Shown here one piece after another: positions 15,250 through 16,791 of a DNA stretch of 16,791 nt. The notes under the pieces were generated by a model. The model did no database searches. It worked only from the letters and a program-made list of their open reading frames with translations, and was not told where the DNA came from. The translations under genes and the position numbers were made by a program. The stretch comes from CAVZLD01 sp964522605 (GTDB lineage Bacteria > Planctomycetota > Planctomycetia > Pirellulales > Pirellulaceae). Where the stretch lies: NCBI GenBank assembly GCA_964522605.1, contig CAZFWV010000130.1:1-16791 (forward strand), given 5' to 3'. How positions within the stretch are numbered: position 1 is the stretch's first letter; each line of letters opens with the position of its first letter.

Positions 15250-15924
15250 ATGGCCCCAGTCGTGAAGAATGCATACCAAAAGTTGAAAGCCGGTGACATT
15301 GTCACGTTGCGTGACGAGACGACGATTGCGCAGTTGATTGAGGATGGTGTCGGCAACGCAATGGACGGAATGGATTTGGAAGTTCAGAACGTGCGTCACG
15401 TTGAAATCCAGGGCTGTGCGGACTTCTATTTTTGCGACCTGGGCGGTCAGCCGCCCGGTCAACCGCCGCTCGTTCTGGTCGTTAAGATCGTCGACGATCT
15501 CGTGGATCAGCGGGTCTATTGGCTACCGGACGATGTGCCGGCGGGATCTCGGATTGACCTGCTGGATGCCGACTGCCATTGGCTTTTCGAAGAGCCCGAT
15601 GATCCAGAGCAATTTGATGTCGCCGACCTCCGATTCGCGGCTCAAGTCGTCCAGCACAACGATGATCTGGGCGAGGTGCGCTTCGTTGCTAAGGGGGCGG
15701 AGATTTACGGAGAGCATCGGGAACTTGACCCGTCGTCCACGATTGCGCAGCCGGCGACGATCGTGGAGTGGTTGGCGGAGACCGACGTGGAGCACTCCGA
15801 GTTGATGGCGCTAGAGGTCGGTGGTTTGGACCGGTTCGGACAGCGTCTACCCGAGGGAGGGTATGTGGTTCTGATGTTGGGTAAGTCCGTTCCGAGTGCG
15901 GACGTCAAGCTGTTAATCCGGTAG
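15250..15924 (+). CDS. YjfK-like (DUF2491-type) protein, tentative
   Basis: This 224-residue soluble, acidic protein has no signal peptide or membrane helix. It looks mainly beta (ADFYFCDLGG, PLVLVVKIVDDLVDQRVYWL, VRFVAKGAEIYGEHRE, GYVVLMLGKSV). The assignment rests on context and length as much as on sequence: E. coli YjfK is of similar length and is encoded between a PspA paralogue and a DUF350 protein, and the YjfI-like and PspA genes follow here. The pattern of a strand-rich core with an aromatic 'YWL' segment fits YjfK in general form, but a DUF4178-like or unrelated protein is possible. The ATG at 15250 is chosen because GGAGAG lies five bases upstream. Longer frames back to 15034 would overlap the previous gene and run through a repeat. 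The next gene begins 20 bases later. Confidence 0.6.
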   Translation: MAPVVKNAYQKLKAGDIVTLRDETTIAQLIEDGVGNAMDGMDLEVQNVRHVEIQGCADFYFCDLGGQPPGQPPLVLVVKIVDDLVDQRVYWLPDDVPAGSRIDLLDADCHWLFEEPDDPEQFDVADLRFAAQVVQHNDDLGEVRFVAKGAEIYGEHRELDPSSTIAQPATIVEWLAETDVEHSELMALEVGGLDRFGQRLPEGGYVVLMLGKSVPSADVKLLIR

Positions 15925-15944
15925 ATGCCGGAAGGAGGTATTTC

Positions 15945-16382
15945 GTGGGCGCTTCGTTGAATAACTTGCCGCAGATCCAGGAGGCTGCCGAGCAGCTTGG
16001 CTACCGAACCTCGCTGGTCGACGATGCCTTGGTCGTCAGGATCGGTCCGTTTCCGGCCATCCTGACGATCGATGAAGGAAGGCTCAGCATCAATTGCCAA
16101 GTTGCCCGAGCCGGCGACATTCCGCCAAACAATCAGACAGAGTTCGCCGTGGCCGCGCTGGATGCCAATACACGACTTTCCCCCTATGCACTAGCGATGA
16201 TCACGGACATCGATGATCCGTCAAGTGCTGGTCAGGAAAACCATTGGCCGATCGTGCTTGTCGATACGATTCCACTGGAAGATTTTGAGGAGTGCGAGCT
16301 GAAATCGGCTTTGAGTGATCTGCAGGCAGCGCTTGTGAGCAGCAAGGAGGTTCTGCAGATCGCCTTTACAGAAGCAAGTTAG
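15945..16382 (+). CDS. YjfI-like DUF2170 protein
   Basis: This 145-residue soluble protein resembles E. coli YjfI in length and in the layout of its motifs. It has an N-terminal region leading to an 'aLvVrIg.FpaiLTIdegrL' two-strand unit, a central NNQTEFAVAALDANTRLSPY segment equivalent to the YjfI 'LLRNQKMMPLSS' stretch, and a final VLVDTIPLEDFEECELKSAL with a helix. Its role is unknown; in E. coli the gene is immediately upstream of the PspA paralogue yjfJ, exactly as here. The GTG start at 15945 has GGAGG seven bases upstream, among the best ribosome-binding sites in the window. The stop is 23 bases before the PspA gene. Confidence 0.8.
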   Translation: MGASLNNLPQIQEAAEQLGYRTSLVDDALVVRIGPFPAILTIDEGRLSINCQVARAGDIPPNNQTEFAVAALDANTRLSPYALAMITDIDDPSSAGQENHWPIVLVDTIPLEDFEECELKSALSDLQAALVSSKEVLQIAFTEAS

Positions 16383-16405
16383 TAGCGATCAAGGAGACAA
16401 CGAAT

Positions 16406-16791
16406 ATGGCAAGTCTTTGGCAAGCAATCCGCAATCGGTTACGGGCGACACGAGATGATGCCGCCCAGGCTGTTGATGTTGATGACGTCAAGCGGGGTGA
16501 ATTCGCGATTGAAGATAGTGAAAAGGCCTGTGACGACTTCGAACGAAAAATTGCAAACGTCGTCGCCCAGCGTAAAGGGCTGGAACGACAGATTCACGAG
16601 GCGAAGGACGAAGCAGAGAAATTCGGCAACATTGCGCAACGGGCCGCGGCGGCGAAGAACGCCGAGGACGCGCGTGCCGCCCTCGTCCGAAAAGCCAACG
16701 CGTCTGCGAGGGCGGATTCGCTGGGAGAGGAAATGCAGAGGATGCAGGCGACGGAGTCTCAATTGAGAGCTCTGCTGGAGCAGACTCGGGC
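16406..16791 (+). CDS. PspA/IM30 family protein (YjfJ-like), truncated by the window end
   Basis: An ATG at 16406, with AAGGAG about ten bases upstream, opens a frame that continues through 128 codons to the window edge. MASLWQAIRNRLRATRDDAA is an amphipathic N-terminal helix. It is followed by long charged, heptad-like helices (KACDDFERKIANVVAQRKGL, LERQIHEAKDEAEKFGNIAQ, MQRMQATESQLRALLEQT), as expected of the PspA/IM30 coiled-coil hairpin, an ESCRT-III-like fold that binds and protects membranes. Compared with classical PspA, it is closer in pattern to the YjfJ branch, judged by eye and by its yjfI neighbour. The C-terminal half is missing. Confidence 0.82.
   Translation, partial: MASLWQAIRNRLRATRDDAAQAVDVDDVKRGEFAIEDSEKACDDFERKIANVVAQRKGLERQIHEAKDEAEKFGNIAQRAAAAKNAEDARAALVRKANASARADSLGEEMQRMQATESQLRALLEQTR

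Overview
The window looks like a piece of a planctomycete chromosome, probably a draft or metagenome-derived scaffold. The evidence is a DUF1559 pilin-like protein with its H-X9-DG motif, a very large secreted PQQ-propeller protein of a type common in Planctomycetes, GTG starts alongside ATG starts, moderate-to-high GC, and intergenic spaces filled with palindromic repeats of several families. One 100-N scaffold gap (8995-9094) is present. It is flanked by a perfect 55-bp duplication, so it is almost certainly an unmerged contig overlap and not missing sequence.

Layout. On the minus strand, 1-5175 holds (in transcription order, right to left) a class III PLP enzyme best explained as PbfA (5175-3781), a 520-bp repeat-filled spacer, a DUF5690 MFS-like membrane protein (3260-1947), a DUF1559 pilin-like protein (1788-682) and a TPR lipoprotein (459-34). 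Divergently on the plus strand, from 5608, come phnX, a saccharopine-dehydrogenase-like oxidoreductase, phnW and the PQQ-propeller giant, in one close-packed direction. After a gene-poor spacer (12556-13449) rich in inverted repeats, a second plus-strand operon runs to the window end: a tandem DUF350 membrane protein, a Ser/Arg/Gly-rich exported protein, a YjfK-like protein, a YjfI-like (DUF2170) protein and the N-terminal part of a PspA/IM30 protein.

How the genes work together. PhnW (2-aminoethylphosphonate to phosphonoacetaldehyde) and PhnX (phosphonoacetaldehyde to acetaldehyde and phosphate) form the classical 2-aminoethylphosphonate (AEP) pathway. PbfA would feed (R)-1-hydroxy-AEP into the same intermediate. 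The DUF5690 protein keeps arginines where organophosphate/phosphate antiporters bind phosphate, so it is a candidate importer. The saccharopine-dehydrogenase-like protein between phnX and phnW has no assigned role in the textbook pathway and is the best candidate for a new step. The secreted two-propeller protein with an embedded methyltransferase-like fold, starting 11 bases after phnW, is the other oddity. The second operon matches the gene content of the E. coli yjfI-yjfJ-yjfK-yjfL module, a PspA-type envelope-stress system, in a different gene order and with an added protein not recognised from E. coli.

No tRNA, rRNA, CRISPR array, insertion sequence or integrase was found.
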